From positions 1 to 64,000 of the forward strand of contig JALOTY010000011.1 of assembly GCA_025457665.1 (NCBI GenBank): a stretch of 64,000 nt of DNA, given 5' to 3'. The position numbers were made by a program, and so were the translations under genes. The notes beneath the pieces were generated by a model that worked only from the letters and a program-made list of their open reading frames with translations, was not told the DNA's origin and did no database searches. The stretch comes from Akkermansiaceae bacterium (GTDB lineage: Bacteria > Verrucomicrobiota > Verrucomicrobiia > Verrucomicrobiales > Akkermansiaceae). Positions within the stretch are counted from its first letter, which is position 1, and each line of letters begins with the position of its first letter. This document shows positions 31,375-40,312 of the stretch, piece after piece.

Positions 31375-32736
31375 ATGATGCATTCATCCATCGACCGTCG
31401 CCACTTCATCAAGTCCGCCACCACCCTGGTCGGCGGACTCCTTTCCCCCAATCTCCTACTTGGCAAGGAGCATGCGGAGGCCCTCCATGTCGCCGCCATC
31501 GGCTGCGGCGGGAAGGGGTGGAGCGATATCACCGAAATCTCCTCCGGCAACCGGATCGCCTTTTTGTGTGATGTCGATCGCACAAGGGCGCAGAAAGCCA
31601 TCCGCAGTTTCCCGGAAGCCCGTGTCTTCTCGGATTATCGGGAGATGTTCGCCGAGGTCGCGGATGAGATTGATGTCGTCACCGTCTCGACCCCCGATCA
31701 CATGCATTTCCCCATCGCCATTGAGGCGATCCGGCGTGGTAAACCGGTGATGGTCCAGAAACCGCTCTCTAACAACCTCTGGGAAACCCGCGCCCTCGCC
31801 GATTACGCCAGGGAGAAAGGTGTTCTCACTGTCATGGGAAACCAAGGGGCCACCATGCAGGGAACACGCCTGCTCCGCGAGTGGCTCGAGGCCGGATTGA
31901 TCGGTGAAGTCAAAGAGGTGTATTACTGGACGAATCGTCCGATCTGGCCGCAGGGCGCCGGCGTTGTCCTGCCTCCCGCGCCGGTCCCCGGAACATTGAA
32001 CTGGGAGGTCTGGCAGGGCACCTGTGCGACCGATCGACCGTACAGCCCCGGCATTCATCCATTCAAGTGGCGCGGCTTCTGGGATTATGGCTGCGGTGCG
32101 CTGGGAGACATTGGCTGCCATTCCATGAACTCCGCCTTCTGGGCCCTCGATCTCAAGGGTGATTTCGTGGTGCAGGCGAGCAAGGTTTCCGAATTCGATG
32201 ATACCTTCGCGCCCAAACGGGCGACCCTCGTGTACGATTTCCCCGCCAAGGGAGGCCGCGGTGCGGTCAAGGTCATTTGGCAGGATGGGGTGGAGAATCC
32301 CAACACCGACAAGGACTTCGTCCGTCCCCCGGGCCTCCCTGCCGATCTCAAGTTGAATCCCGAGTTCGGCCAGGTCTTCATCGGCACCGAAGGCATCATC
32401 TTCTTCAATGATGCCTATTGTGGCACAGCGCCCGCCGTTTTCCCTGAAACCCTGCGTCAGAAGGCCAGGACGATCCCCCAGGTCTACCCCCGAGTGAAGG
32501 GTGGCCCGACCCAGGAACTCTGTCGCGCGGTTCGTGGCGACGGACCGAAGCCGATCTCGAATTTCGAGGATCATGCAGGACCCCTGACCGAAATGGTACT
32601 GACCGGAAACCTCGCCGTGCGGCTGGGCAAGAGAATCGACTGGGACTCGAAAAACATGGTTGCCAGGGGGCTGCCCGAGGCGGCGGAGATGCTCAAACGC
32701 AAATACCGCGACGGCTGGGAGCCTCAATTCGTTTGA
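31375..32736 (+). CDS. Tat-exported Gfo/Idh/MocA family oxidoreductase
   Basis: 453 residues from the ATG at 31375; ATGs at 31357 and 31378 are alternatives, and 31357 was set aside because it abuts a 10-bp hairpin arm. A twin-arginine motif D-R-R-H-F-I-K lies at the N-terminus. The Rossmann fold shows A-A-I-G-C-G-G-K-G. The family catalytic lysine is in V-Q-K-P, where E-K-P is usual. Such enzymes oxidise the C3 hydroxyl of sugars or glycosides with a tightly held nicotinamide cofactor, and exported members often work with DUF1080 proteins like the one at 22774-23472. It is followed 67 bp later by the LacI gene on the same strand. Confidence 0.9.
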   Translation: MMHSSIDRRHFIKSATTLVGGLLSPNLLLGKEHAEALHVAAIGCGGKGWSDITEISSGNRIAFLCDVDRTRAQKAIRSFPEARVFSDYREMFAEVADEIDVVTVSTPDHMHFPIAIEAIRRGKPVMVQKPLSNNLWETRALADYAREKGVLTVMGNQGATMQGTRLLREWLEAGLIGEVKEVYYWTNRPIWPQGAGVVLPPAPVPGTLNWEVWQGTCATDRPYSPGIHPFKWRGFWDYGCGALGDIGCHSMNSAFWALDLKGDFVVQASKVSEFDDTFAPKRATLVYDFPAKGGRGAVKVIWQDGVENPNTDKDFVRPPGLPADLKLNPEFGQVFIGTEGIIFFNDAYCGTAPAVFPETLRQKARTIPQVYPRVKGGPTQELCRAVRGDGPKPISNFEDHAGPLTEMVLTGNLAVRLGKRIDWDSKNMVARGLPEAAEMLKRKYRDGWEPQFV

Positions 32737-32803
32737 CCTTATGCTGCTCAGACGGACCCATTCCGGACTGGCCAAAGGAGTCAGTGGTTCGCAGACTCCG
32801 CCC

Positions 32804-33823
32804 ATGTCGATTCCCAATGGAGGGGCGAAACTCCGAGACATCGCCGAGTTGCTCGGATGTTCGGTTGCCACGGTTTCCAACGCCATCAATGGCCGTGGGC
32901 GGATGAGTGAGGAAATGCGGCAGCAGATCCTCGGCAAGTGCGCCGAGCTGAACTTCGTCCCAAATTCAGCGGGGCGCAGCCTCCGCCTCCAACGAACCGA
33001 CGCCGTCGGGGTGATCTACGCCCCTTCCTTCGCCGAACTGTTCGGCAACGTCTTCTACGCGAGGATCATGGAAGGCTTGGCGGAAACCTTTGGCGAGGCC
33101 GGGCTGGATTTGGTCCTTGGCAATCGCAGGGACTCCGATGGCATGCCCTCGATCGTCCGGCAGGGGAAGGTCGATGCACTGGTCGTCCTTGCCGGTGTCT
33201 TCTCAACCGCCGATTACGAGGTCCTGCGCAATTGTCCCGTGCCGCTCTGTATCGTCGATGGCTACATCCGCTCTTTTGAAGCGGATTCACTGACCAGCGA
33301 TGGCTTCGGCGGCGGACAACAGGTGGCCGAACACCTCTATCAACAGGGTCATCGCAAGGTCGTTATGACCGCCTACCGCAGCCCGCTTTACAACATCGAA
33401 CAGCGCATCGCGGGGTTCTTCTCAGGCCTGCGATCCTGCGGCATCGAGGTCAGCGAGGCGGATTCCCTCATCCGCGTCGATCACGACAAAGAGGCAGCTG
33501 ATGAACTCTTGGCACGACTCAACTCCGAAAACCCGCCGACAGCGGTCTTCGCGGTCAATGATACAATGGCTCTAAACTTGATGGATGCCCTCGAGCAATC
33601 AGGCCGCAAGGTGCCGGATGATGTGTCCGTGGTCGGATTCGACGATGACCCTGCCGCCGCCCGATCCCGCCCCGCGTTAACCACCGTCGGACTCAAAAAG
33701 CGCGATATCGGCGCAGTGAGCGCCCGCCTCGTCCTCGACCGCCTTGCTCACCCGCAGAAATCCATCGTGCATCAGGTCCAGCCGACCAAGCTCGTCATCA
33801 GAGAATCGGTCGCACAACTCTGA
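32804..33823 (+). CDS. LacI-family transcriptional regulator
   Basis: 339 residues from the ATG at 32804, chosen because it leaves the helix-turn-helix about 8 residues in; an ATG at 32741 is in frame. The DNA-binding part reads L-R-D-I-A-E-L-L-G-C-S-V-A-T-V-S-N-A-I-N-G, then the hinge (N-F-V-P-N-S-A-G-R-S-L). The sugar-binding core has F-A-V-N-D-T-M-A and V-V-G-F-D-D. It sits between the oxidoreductase and the sulfatase/symporter run. It is the obvious candidate to bind the AAACGTTT-core palindromes in this window and to release them on binding a sugar derived from the island's substrate (inference). Confidence 0.93.
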   Translation: MSIPNGGAKLRDIAELLGCSVATVSNAINGRGRMSEEMRQQILGKCAELNFVPNSAGRSLRLQRTDAVGVIYAPSFAELFGNVFYARIMEGLAETFGEAGLDLVLGNRRDSDGMPSIVRQGKVDALVVLAGVFSTADYEVLRNCPVPLCIVDGYIRSFEADSLTSDGFGGGQQVAEHLYQQGHRKVVMTAYRSPLYNIEQRIAGFFSGLRSCGIEVSEADSLIRVDHDKEAADELLARLNSENPPTAVFAVNDTMALNLMDALEQSGRKVPDDVSVVGFDDDPAAARSRPALTTVGLKKRDIGAVSARLVLDRLAHPQKSIVHQVQPTKLVIRESVAQL

Positions 33824-33864
33824 TGCCGCCTCCTGTCCCCCAAACCATTTCACAACATCAATGC

Positions 33865-33882
33865 GTAAACGTTTTATCGTTT
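33865..33882. promoter_or_regulatory. LacI-type operator between the regulator and the sulfatase operon
   Basis: TAAACGTTTT at 33866-33875 contains the palindromic core AAACGTTT (33867-33874). It is directly followed by an overlapping reverse AAACGATAAA (33872-33881). It lies just upstream of the preferred sulfatase start at 33885. If the ATG at 33861 were used, the site would be coding (R-K-R-F-I-V), so start choice matters. Confidence 0.45.
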
Positions 33883-33884
33883 CC

Positions 33885-35585
33885 ATGAAAGCAAAGTCCA
33901 CCATCACGTGGATCGCTGCAGGGAGTGTGAGGCTGGGTGCGGTGGTGCTTGGATTGCTCGGCTGCGCCTTGCCGGGCGAAGCGAGTCCGAGGCCGAACGT
34001 GATTCTCATTCTGACGGACGACCAGAGCCCCCGCAACCCGCCGACCCCGAACTTCCCCCATCTGATTTGCCCGCCCGGCTTCGGCTATGGGGGCGACAGG
34101 GTGCTGACACCTCATGTGAACCGGCTGGCAAGTGAGGGCATGGTCTTCACCAATGCCAATGTCAGCTGCCCCGTCTGTTCGCCCTCGCGCTATACCACCT
34201 TGACCGGGCGCTATGCGACACGCAGTGCCGGCGAAGTATTCAACCGCCTCTTCCCGTCCGGGTCGATGGCAAGACCCGAAAACAACATCGAACTCGGCCG
34301 CACCGAGCCCAACCTTCCCCGTCTGCTAAAGAGCGCCGGATACACCACAGCCTGGGTCGGCAAATGCCATATCCTTGAGCAGCACATCCTTGAAAGCCCC
34401 AAGCTCTGGGGGACCCCCGCCGCTCCCGGATTGAAACGCTATCCGTTCGACAGCGATCCAAAGTCCGACGCAAAGACCAACCAGTCCATGCGCGAAAACC
34501 AACAATGGTGGCGCAGGCGCATTCGTCAGGAGGGCTTTGACTGGGTTGGTGCCGTTTATCCAGGCAACCTGTTGGAGTTGTTCAACAAGCCGTCGAACGT
34601 CCACAACGTCGAGTGGACGACACGCTCGGTGCTCGATTTCCTCGAAACGCAGTCGCCCGGCAGCGACAAGCCCTTCTTCCTCTACTATGGCACGACCATC
34701 CCGCACGGGCCCGATCCTTGGGGTAAAACCCACGGTCGTTTCACCTCCGGAATTGATGCTGACCCCGGCTACACCGGCGAAGGATACCGAACCGATCTCG
34801 ACTACTCGTTCATGCCATCGCGTGCTTCGATCAAACGTGAGGTCGTGGCAGCCGGATACGATGTCAAACATGCGTGGCTGACGTGGTTCGACCACTCGAT
34901 TGGAGCGATCCTGCGCAAGTTGGACGAGCGTGATCTCGCCCGCGACACGCTGATCATGGTGACTTCCGACCACGGCACCTGGCGTTATGGCAAAACCACC
35001 ATGTATGAGGGCGGGCTCAAGGTGCCGCTGGTCATGCGCTGGCCCGCGGGTATCCGCCCGGGATCCAGCTATCCACACCTTGTGACCAATACCGATTACG
35101 CCGCCACCCTCCTCGACCTCGCAAATGTCGATGTACCGCACGATTGCATGCTCGATGGCCTTTCGCTGGAGCCGGTATTGCGGGGGCACACATCCTCACC
35201 CCTCCGCCAAGAGACATACCACGAAATCGGCTTCGCCCGAGCGGTCAAAACAGCGAAGTGGAAATACATTGCCGTGCGTTATCCTGAGGAAATCCAGCGC
35301 CGCATCGATGCCGGCGAGAAGTTTCCCGCGTTCGATGGAGCACCGCCAATTCCACGCCCCTATCTTGTGGCCAACGCCCACCTTGGCCATCACAGCTCCC
35401 GTCACAATCCCAACTATTTCGCTCCGGACCAACTCTACGACCTCGAAGAAGACCCCGAGGAAATCCACAATGTGGCCGACCAGTATCCTGAAGTGGTTGC
35501 CGACCTGAAGGCACGTCTCAAGAGACACCTTCTTACCTTTCCCGATCGACCCTTTGGAGAATTCACCCGCCAAAAAACCCAATGA
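33885..35585 (+). CDS. Secreted sulfatase (C-S-P-S-R type), same subfamily as the fusion at 13583-17809
   Basis: 566 residues from the ATG at 33885 (ATG 33861 would add 8 residues, M-R-K-R-F...). The signal peptide spans roughly residues 8-28, ending A-L-P-G-E-A-S. N-V-I-L-I-L-T-D-D-Q gives the calcium ligands and Cys98 in C-S-P-S-R is the residue converted to formylglycine. The C-terminal part matches the sulfatase domain of the large fusion, including I-G-F-A-R-A-V and K-Y-I-A-V-R-Y. It hydrolyses a sulfate ester on a sugar; position and sugar are unknown. First gene after the LacI-type site; its stop overlaps the symporter start (ATGA). Confidence 0.93.
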   Translation: MKAKSTITWIAAGSVRLGAVVLGLLGCALPGEASPRPNVILILTDDQSPRNPPTPNFPHLICPPGFGYGGDRVLTPHVNRLASEGMVFTNANVSCPVCSPSRYTTLTGRYATRSAGEVFNRLFPSGSMARPENNIELGRTEPNLPRLLKSAGYTTAWVGKCHILEQHILESPKLWGTPAAPGLKRYPFDSDPKSDAKTNQSMRENQQWWRRRIRQEGFDWVGAVYPGNLLELFNKPSNVHNVEWTTRSVLDFLETQSPGSDKPFFLYYGTTIPHGPDPWGKTHGRFTSGIDADPGYTGEGYRTDLDYSFMPSRASIKREVVAAGYDVKHAWLTWFDHSIGAILRKLDERDLARDTLIMVTSDHGTWRYGKTTMYEGGLKVPLVMRWPAGIRPGSSYPHLVTNTDYAATLLDLANVDVPHDCMLDGLSLEPVLRGHTSSPLRQETYHEIGFARAVKTAKWKYIAVRYPEEIQRRIDAGEKFPAFDGAPPIPRPYLVANAHLGHHSSRHNPNYFAPDQLYDLEEDPEEIHNVADQYPEVVADLKARLKRHLLTFPDRPFGEFTRQKTQ

Positions 35586-37549
35586 ACACCAGCAGCTACT
35601 TCGGCAACATCGACTATGCCTTCATGGGGCTATACGTCTTGGTCCTCATTTTCCTGGGCTTCTACCTCAAGCGCCTGGCTTCGCGAAGCCTTGAAAACTA
35701 CATCTGCGGTGGCAAAAACATCCCGTGGTGGGCGATGGGGATCTCGGGCATGGCAAGCTTCCTGGATCTCGCCGGCACTGCGGTGATCGTGTCCTTTCTT
35801 TTCCTCATGGGTCCGAAAGGGCTCTTCATTGAATTCCGCGGCGGTGCGGTGCTTGTCCTGCCCTTCATGATGTTGTGGACCGGCAAATGGCACCGCAGAT
35901 CAGGGTGCCTCACGGGCGCGCAGTGGAACATCTACCGCTTCGGCGATTGCTGGGGCGGTCGGGCGTCCCAGTTGATGGGAGTGATCGCCACCGTTCTCAC
36001 GACCATCGGGATGCTGGCCTACCTCATTATCGGCGCCGGCGTCTTCCTTTCAACTTTCCTTCCCTACTCCCCCGAGGCCTGCTCCTTGACTCTGCTGGTG
36101 CTGGCGACGCTCTACACGATGATGTCCGGCTTCTACGGGGTCATCTTCACCGATCTGTTTCAGGTCGCCATTATCCTTGTGGCGGTCATTTACATTTCAT
36201 TCAAGGCCTTCAGCGGTGTTGCCAATGTCGATGAAATCTCACAGGTCGCGATGACGGTGACCGGCAGTCCCGATTGGATCAGCGGCTTACCCAAGTCGAA
36301 GGTCCATGTGCCGGAAGGCTATGATGTTTACAAACACCTTCTCCTGTTCGCTTCCTTTTACCTGATCCGCACCATCGTCGCCGGCCTCGGCACCGGCGCG
36401 GACCCGCGATACTTCGGTGCCAAGAACGACCGCGAGTGCGGCAAACTATCGATGTTATGGACCTTGTTGATGACCGTGCGCTGGCCGATGATGATCGGCA
36501 TCGCAGTGATGGGTCTCTATCTCGTCAAAGACCTGCTGCCGGATCAGGCCAGGCTCAAGGAGGCCGCCACCCTGATCCATGAGGCCCACCCGGAAACCGA
36601 CAAGCCCCAGTGGGGCACGCTGATCTCCTCGATTGCCAACGCGCCCGACAAACAGGATCCCGCCCTGGTGGCCTCGCTTCAGGGACTGCTGGGTGAGGAA
36701 AAGTGGGCCGAGAAGATGAATCTCCTCAGCTATGAAGGCACGGTGAACCCGGAGAAAATCCTCTCAGCGGTGCTGATGATGTCCGTGGGCGAGGGAATGC
36801 GCGGCATTCTGGTGATTGCGCTCATCGCAGCCGCCCTCTCGACATTCGGCAGTTGGGTCAACCTCGCAACAGGACAGTTTGTAAACGACTTCTACAAAAA
36901 GTGGATGCGACCCCATGCCGAGACTCGCGAGTTGATCTTTGCAAGCTGGGGCACCGTCGCCGGGATCGTTGCCATGAGCTACCTCTTCTCGCTGACTCTT
37001 GATAGCATCAATGACATCTGGGGGTGGATGATGATGGGCTTCGGAGCCGGCTTCCTTGTGCCCGCCTTTCTCCGGCTCTACTGGTGGCGCTTCAATGGTG
37101 CCGGAAGTGCGATCGGCACGCTGATCGGAATTGCCGCAGCGATCGTGCAACGCCTGCTCTGGCCCGATCTCAACGAGATCTGGCAGTTTGTCTTCGTGCT
37201 GTCCGTGGGCTTCCTCAGCTCGGTGATCGTCGCCTTGCTGACGAAACCGACCGACCCGGAGGTGTTGCGCAAAATGTATCTTGAAACCCGCCCCTTCGGC
37301 GTTTGGGGGCACCTGAAGAACACTCTCACCCCTGAAGAGCGAGCAAAGACGTCACGTGAACATCGACAGGACCTGGCCGCCTTGCCCTTTGCCCTGCTCT
37401 GGCAGACCACGCTGTTCCTCGCCCCCATGCTTTTCATCATCCATAACTGGAAAGGATTCTTCGGGGCCACCGCGATCTGCATCGGGTCCTTCGCTGCGGT
37501 CTGGCTCCTCTGGTTCCGCCACCAACCCAAGGAAAACTTCTACGATTAA
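35582..37549 (+). CDS. SSS-family sodium:solute symporter
   Basis: 655 residues with about 13-14 hydrophobic segments and SSS (sodium/glucose symporter) features: an N-terminal helix, then R-S-L-E-N-Y-I-C-G-G-K-N-I-P-W-W, then G-x-A-S-F-L-D-L-A-G-T-A. A hydrophilic stretch of about 70 residues between helices (around residues 325-395) is a notable insertion. It lies in the inner membrane and would import a mono- or oligosaccharide released by the neighbouring enzymes. It overlaps the sulfatase stop by 4 bp and is followed 4 bp later by a GH71/99-like gene, so translation is probably coupled. Confidence 0.93.
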   Translation: MNTSSYFGNIDYAFMGLYVLVLIFLGFYLKRLASRSLENYICGGKNIPWWAMGISGMASFLDLAGTAVIVSFLFLMGPKGLFIEFRGGAVLVLPFMMLWTGKWHRRSGCLTGAQWNIYRFGDCWGGRASQLMGVIATVLTTIGMLAYLIIGAGVFLSTFLPYSPEACSLTLLVLATLYTMMSGFYGVIFTDLFQVAIILVAVIYISFKAFSGVANVDEISQVAMTVTGSPDWISGLPKSKVHVPEGYDVYKHLLLFASFYLIRTIVAGLGTGADPRYFGAKNDRECGKLSMLWTLLMTVRWPMMIGIAVMGLYLVKDLLPDQARLKEAATLIHEAHPETDKPQWGTLISSIANAPDKQDPALVASLQGLLGEEKWAEKMNLLSYEGTVNPEKILSAVLMMSVGEGMRGILVIALIAAALSTFGSWVNLATGQFVNDFYKKWMRPHAETRELIFASWGTVAGIVAMSYLFSLTLDSINDIWGWMMMGFGAGFLVPAFLRLYWWRFNGAGSAIGTLIGIAAAIVQRLLWPDLNEIWQFVFVLSVGFLSSVIVALLTKPTDPEVLRKMYLETRPFGVWGHLKNTLTPEERAKTSREHRQDLAALPFALLWQTTLFLAPMLFIIHNWKGFFGATAICIGSFAAVWLLWFRHQPKENFYD

Positions 37550-37553
37550 TCCC

Positions 37554-38927
37554 ATGAAATTCAAATCGGTCTTCAACCTGGGTCTTACCGCTGCCTGTGC
37601 CTCTGTTTCCGTTATAACGTCCTGCGATAGAGCCGCTCAGGACACCGTCGAAGCACGGCAACCGGAACAAGCCACCGAGAGCGATATACCTCGTGTGGAC
37701 GCTTCCACTCTCGAAGGTAAGGTGATGTGCGGCTATCAGGGCTGGTTCCGCACGCCGGATGATGGTGAGAACCTGAACTGGAAACATTACCGGAATCAGA
37801 CCACGGGCAGGTTCCGCCCCGGTGAAGCAGGCATCGAGTTCTGGCCGGACCTGACAGGCTTCGGCGATCATGAGCGTTTTGATACGGAATTCCGCCATGC
37901 CGACGGCTCCGTCGCCCAGGTTTTCAGCTCTGCGGTTCGTGATACCGTGGTCCGCCACTTCCAATGGATGCGGGAGTACGGGATCGATGGCGTATTCGTG
38001 CAACGATTCGCAACGGAGGTGACCTTACCAAGTGGGGGGCGAGCCGACACGGAAGAAGCCCGCTCCGTCACCAAAGTCCTCGAGCATTGCCGAATCGGAG
38101 CAGAACAACACGGTCGCACCTATGCCGTGATGTATGATCTCACCAGCATGTCAGCTGCGCGCATCGCGGCGGTGAAGGATGATTGGCGCTTTCTCGTCAA
38201 GGAACTGGGTATCCTCAAGGATCCATCCTACCAGAGGCACGACGGTCGCCCTGTGCTTGCATTGTGGGGAGTGGGTTTCAGGGATCGCGACTATGGCCCT
38301 GCCGAAATCGAACCACTGATGGATTTCCTGAAAAACGACCCCGAGTGCGGCGGACTCACCATCATGTTGGGAACCCCAACCCACTGGCGCGCCGGCGACC
38401 GTGATGCCGGACCCTATGCGAGTTGGGAGAAAATCTACAAGACAGCGGACATCATCTCGCCTTGGACGGTCGGCCGCTTTGGCGGCGTTCAAGAAGCCCG
38501 ACGCTACGCGGCGGAAATCGCCAAGCCCGATCACGAATGGTGCGTCACGCACGACAAGCAACACATGCCGGTGGTTTTTCCCGGCTTCTCGTGGTCGAAT
38601 CTCAAAAAGGGCACGAACGAAAACCCTGATGCGTTCATTGACCGGCTTGGCGGGAGATTCCTTTGGTCCCAATACGATGCACTGGCACGGACCGCCGGAG
38701 CCACGATGATTTACCAGGCGATGTTCGATGAGCTCGACGAGGGCACCCACATCTTCAAGTCGACCAATCATCCGCCAGTGGGCGAGAGCCGGTTCCTGAC
38801 TTATGAGGGACTCCCCACGGACCACTACCTCTGGCTGGTCGGAGAAGCCGCCCGCCGTCTGAGGGGAGAGGCACCTTTCACCTCTGATTTGCCCGTGCGG
38901 ACCGAACCCGTTCCCGCGTCCGAATGA
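37554..38927 (+). CDS. GH71/GH99-like lipoprotein glycosidase
   Basis: 457 residues from the ATG at 37554, just after the symporter stop. The N-terminus is a lipoprotein signal with lipobox I-T-S-C (Cys24). The mature protein has V-M-C-G-Y-Q-G-W-F near its start, G-I-D-G-V-F-V-Q-R-F, Y-A-V-M-Y-D-L-T and L-A-L-W-G-V-G-F, typical of the GH71/99-like group. GH99 enzymes are endo-alpha-mannosidases/mannanases and GH71 are alpha-1,3-glucanases; assignment within the group is open. With a GH38 mannosidase nearby, an alpha-mannose-containing substrate is a reasonable guess. Its stop overlaps the next sulfatase start by 4 bp. Confidence 0.8.
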   Translation: MKFKSVFNLGLTAACASVSVITSCDRAAQDTVEARQPEQATESDIPRVDASTLEGKVMCGYQGWFRTPDDGENLNWKHYRNQTTGRFRPGEAGIEFWPDLTGFGDHERFDTEFRHADGSVAQVFSSAVRDTVVRHFQWMREYGIDGVFVQRFATEVTLPSGGRADTEEARSVTKVLEHCRIGAEQHGRTYAVMYDLTSMSAARIAAVKDDWRFLVKELGILKDPSYQRHDGRPVLALWGVGFRDRDYGPAEIEPLMDFLKNDPECGGLTIMLGTPTHWRAGDRDAGPYASWEKIYKTADIISPWTVGRFGGVQEARRYAAEIAKPDHEWCVTHDKQHMPVVFPGFSWSNLKKGTNENPDAFIDRLGGRFLWSQYDALARTAGATMIYQAMFDELDEGTHIFKSTNHPPVGESRFLTYEGLPTDHYLWLVGEAARRLRGEAPFTSDLPVRTEPVPASE

Positions 38928-40312
38928 TCGCGCGATCCATCATTCTTCTAGGTCTTGCGTTCGCCGCCATCGGTGGAGCGCATGCCGATGATCGTCCTAA
39001 CGTTGTCCTCATGTTTCTGGACGATGCCGCCTATGCGGATTTCCATCCTTTCGGAAATCCTCCTTATCCAACGCCGAATGTCGAGCGACTTGCCAAGGAG
39101 GGAGTCCGCTACACCCGTTTCCAGGTCCCACAAGCCGTTTGCTCGGCATCCCGGGCCGCGCTGCTCACCGGTCGCTACCCGCACCGAAATTCGGTCGTCA
39201 ACGCCATCGCCCCAGGCAGGCGAGGTCTCGATCCCAAGCACCCGATCATCGCCGAAACGCTCAAGGAACACGGCTACGCCACCGCTCATTTTGGCAAGTG
39301 GCATCTCGGAGACGTCCCGGAGACCCGTCCCATGGCACGGGGCTTCGACGAATACGCCGGCCTGCTTGTGTCGAACGATATGTGGCAACGCAATCCCGCG
39401 TGGAGACAGCGCCATGGAAATCGGCCTCTACCGTATTGGGAGAATGGGGTGATCCGGATCGAAGATATCGGTCCAAACGATCAGAAACACCTCACGGCAT
39501 GGGCCACCGAGGGGGCGACCCGCTTCATCCGCTCGCAAGCTGGCAAGCGGCCGTTTTTTCTCTACGTCGCCCACTCGATGCCCCACGTTCCGCTGTATTG
39601 CCGGGACGAGTTCAAAGGCAAATCCGGAGCCGGACTTTATGGCGATGTCATCATGGAAATCGACTGGTCGGTAGGTCGAATCATGGAGACGCTTCGCGAG
39701 GCGGGTGTTGAGAAAAACACGATAATTCTTCTCACCTCGGACAATGGACCTTGGGAGGAGTTTGGAAATCATGCGGGCAAAACACCCTTTCGTGAACACA
39801 AGGGGACCAGCTTCGAAGGCGGCGTACGCTCCGCGCTCACGGTGAAATTTCCCCGCGAGTTGCAGCCGGGCACGGTCAATGACCGCGCCTTCGCCTCGAT
39901 CGATCTCTATCCCACACTCGCCGCCCTTGCCGGAGTGAAACTCAAGGAGGAGGAAACCGATGGCAAAAACATCTGGCCTCTGATGCGGGGCGATGAGGGG
40001 GCTGCGAATCCACATCAGTATTACTTTTTCTCGGTTGGCTGGAAACTCGAAGCAGCGATGACTTCCGATGGTATTTGGAAACTTCACCTGCCCCATGGTT
40101 ACCGAGATGTGGTCCGCCCAGGTCGCGACGGCAGCCGGGGTGAAACACGGACCTCGATGATCGAGGAATCGCTCTTCAACCTGATCTACGACCCGCTTGA
40201 ACAACACAACCTTCTGGACAAGCACCCGGATGTCGCCAGCGACATCCGCAATGCAGCCGCGAATTACCTCAAACAAGTCTCTTCCGAAAGAGGGCCGAAC
40301 GACCATGATTGA
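38924..40312 (+). CDS. Secreted sulfatase (C-S-A-S-R type)
   Basis: 462 residues with a signal peptide (hydrophobic residues 4-19, then A-H-A-D). The nucleophile is Cys73 in C-S-A-S-R; alanine replaces the usual proline, which formylglycine-generating systems accept. Metal ligands are in M-F-L-D-D-A, and the lysine/histidine pair in F-G-K-W-H. The rest fits the S1 family. It starts in an ATGA overlap with the GH71/99-like gene and its stop overlaps the next sulfatase start by 8 bp. Its distinct active-site core suggests a different sulfate position from the neighbouring enzymes. Confidence 0.92.
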   Translation: MIARSIILLGLAFAAIGGAHADDRPNVVLMFLDDAAYADFHPFGNPPYPTPNVERLAKEGVRYTRFQVPQAVCSASRAALLTGRYPHRNSVVNAIAPGRRGLDPKHPIIAETLKEHGYATAHFGKWHLGDVPETRPMARGFDEYAGLLVSNDMWQRNPAWRQRHGNRPLPYWENGVIRIEDIGPNDQKHLTAWATEGATRFIRSQAGKRPFFLYVAHSMPHVPLYCRDEFKGKSGAGLYGDVIMEIDWSVGRIMETLREAGVEKNTIILLTSDNGPWEEFGNHAGKTPFREHKGTSFEGGVRSALTVKFPRELQPGTVNDRAFASIDLYPTLAALAGVKLKEEETDGKNIWPLMRGDEGAANPHQYYFFSVGWKLEAAMTSDGIWKLHLPHGYRDVVRPGRDGSRGETRTSMIEESLFNLIYDPLEQHNLLDKHPDVASDIRNAAANYLKQVSSERGPNDHD

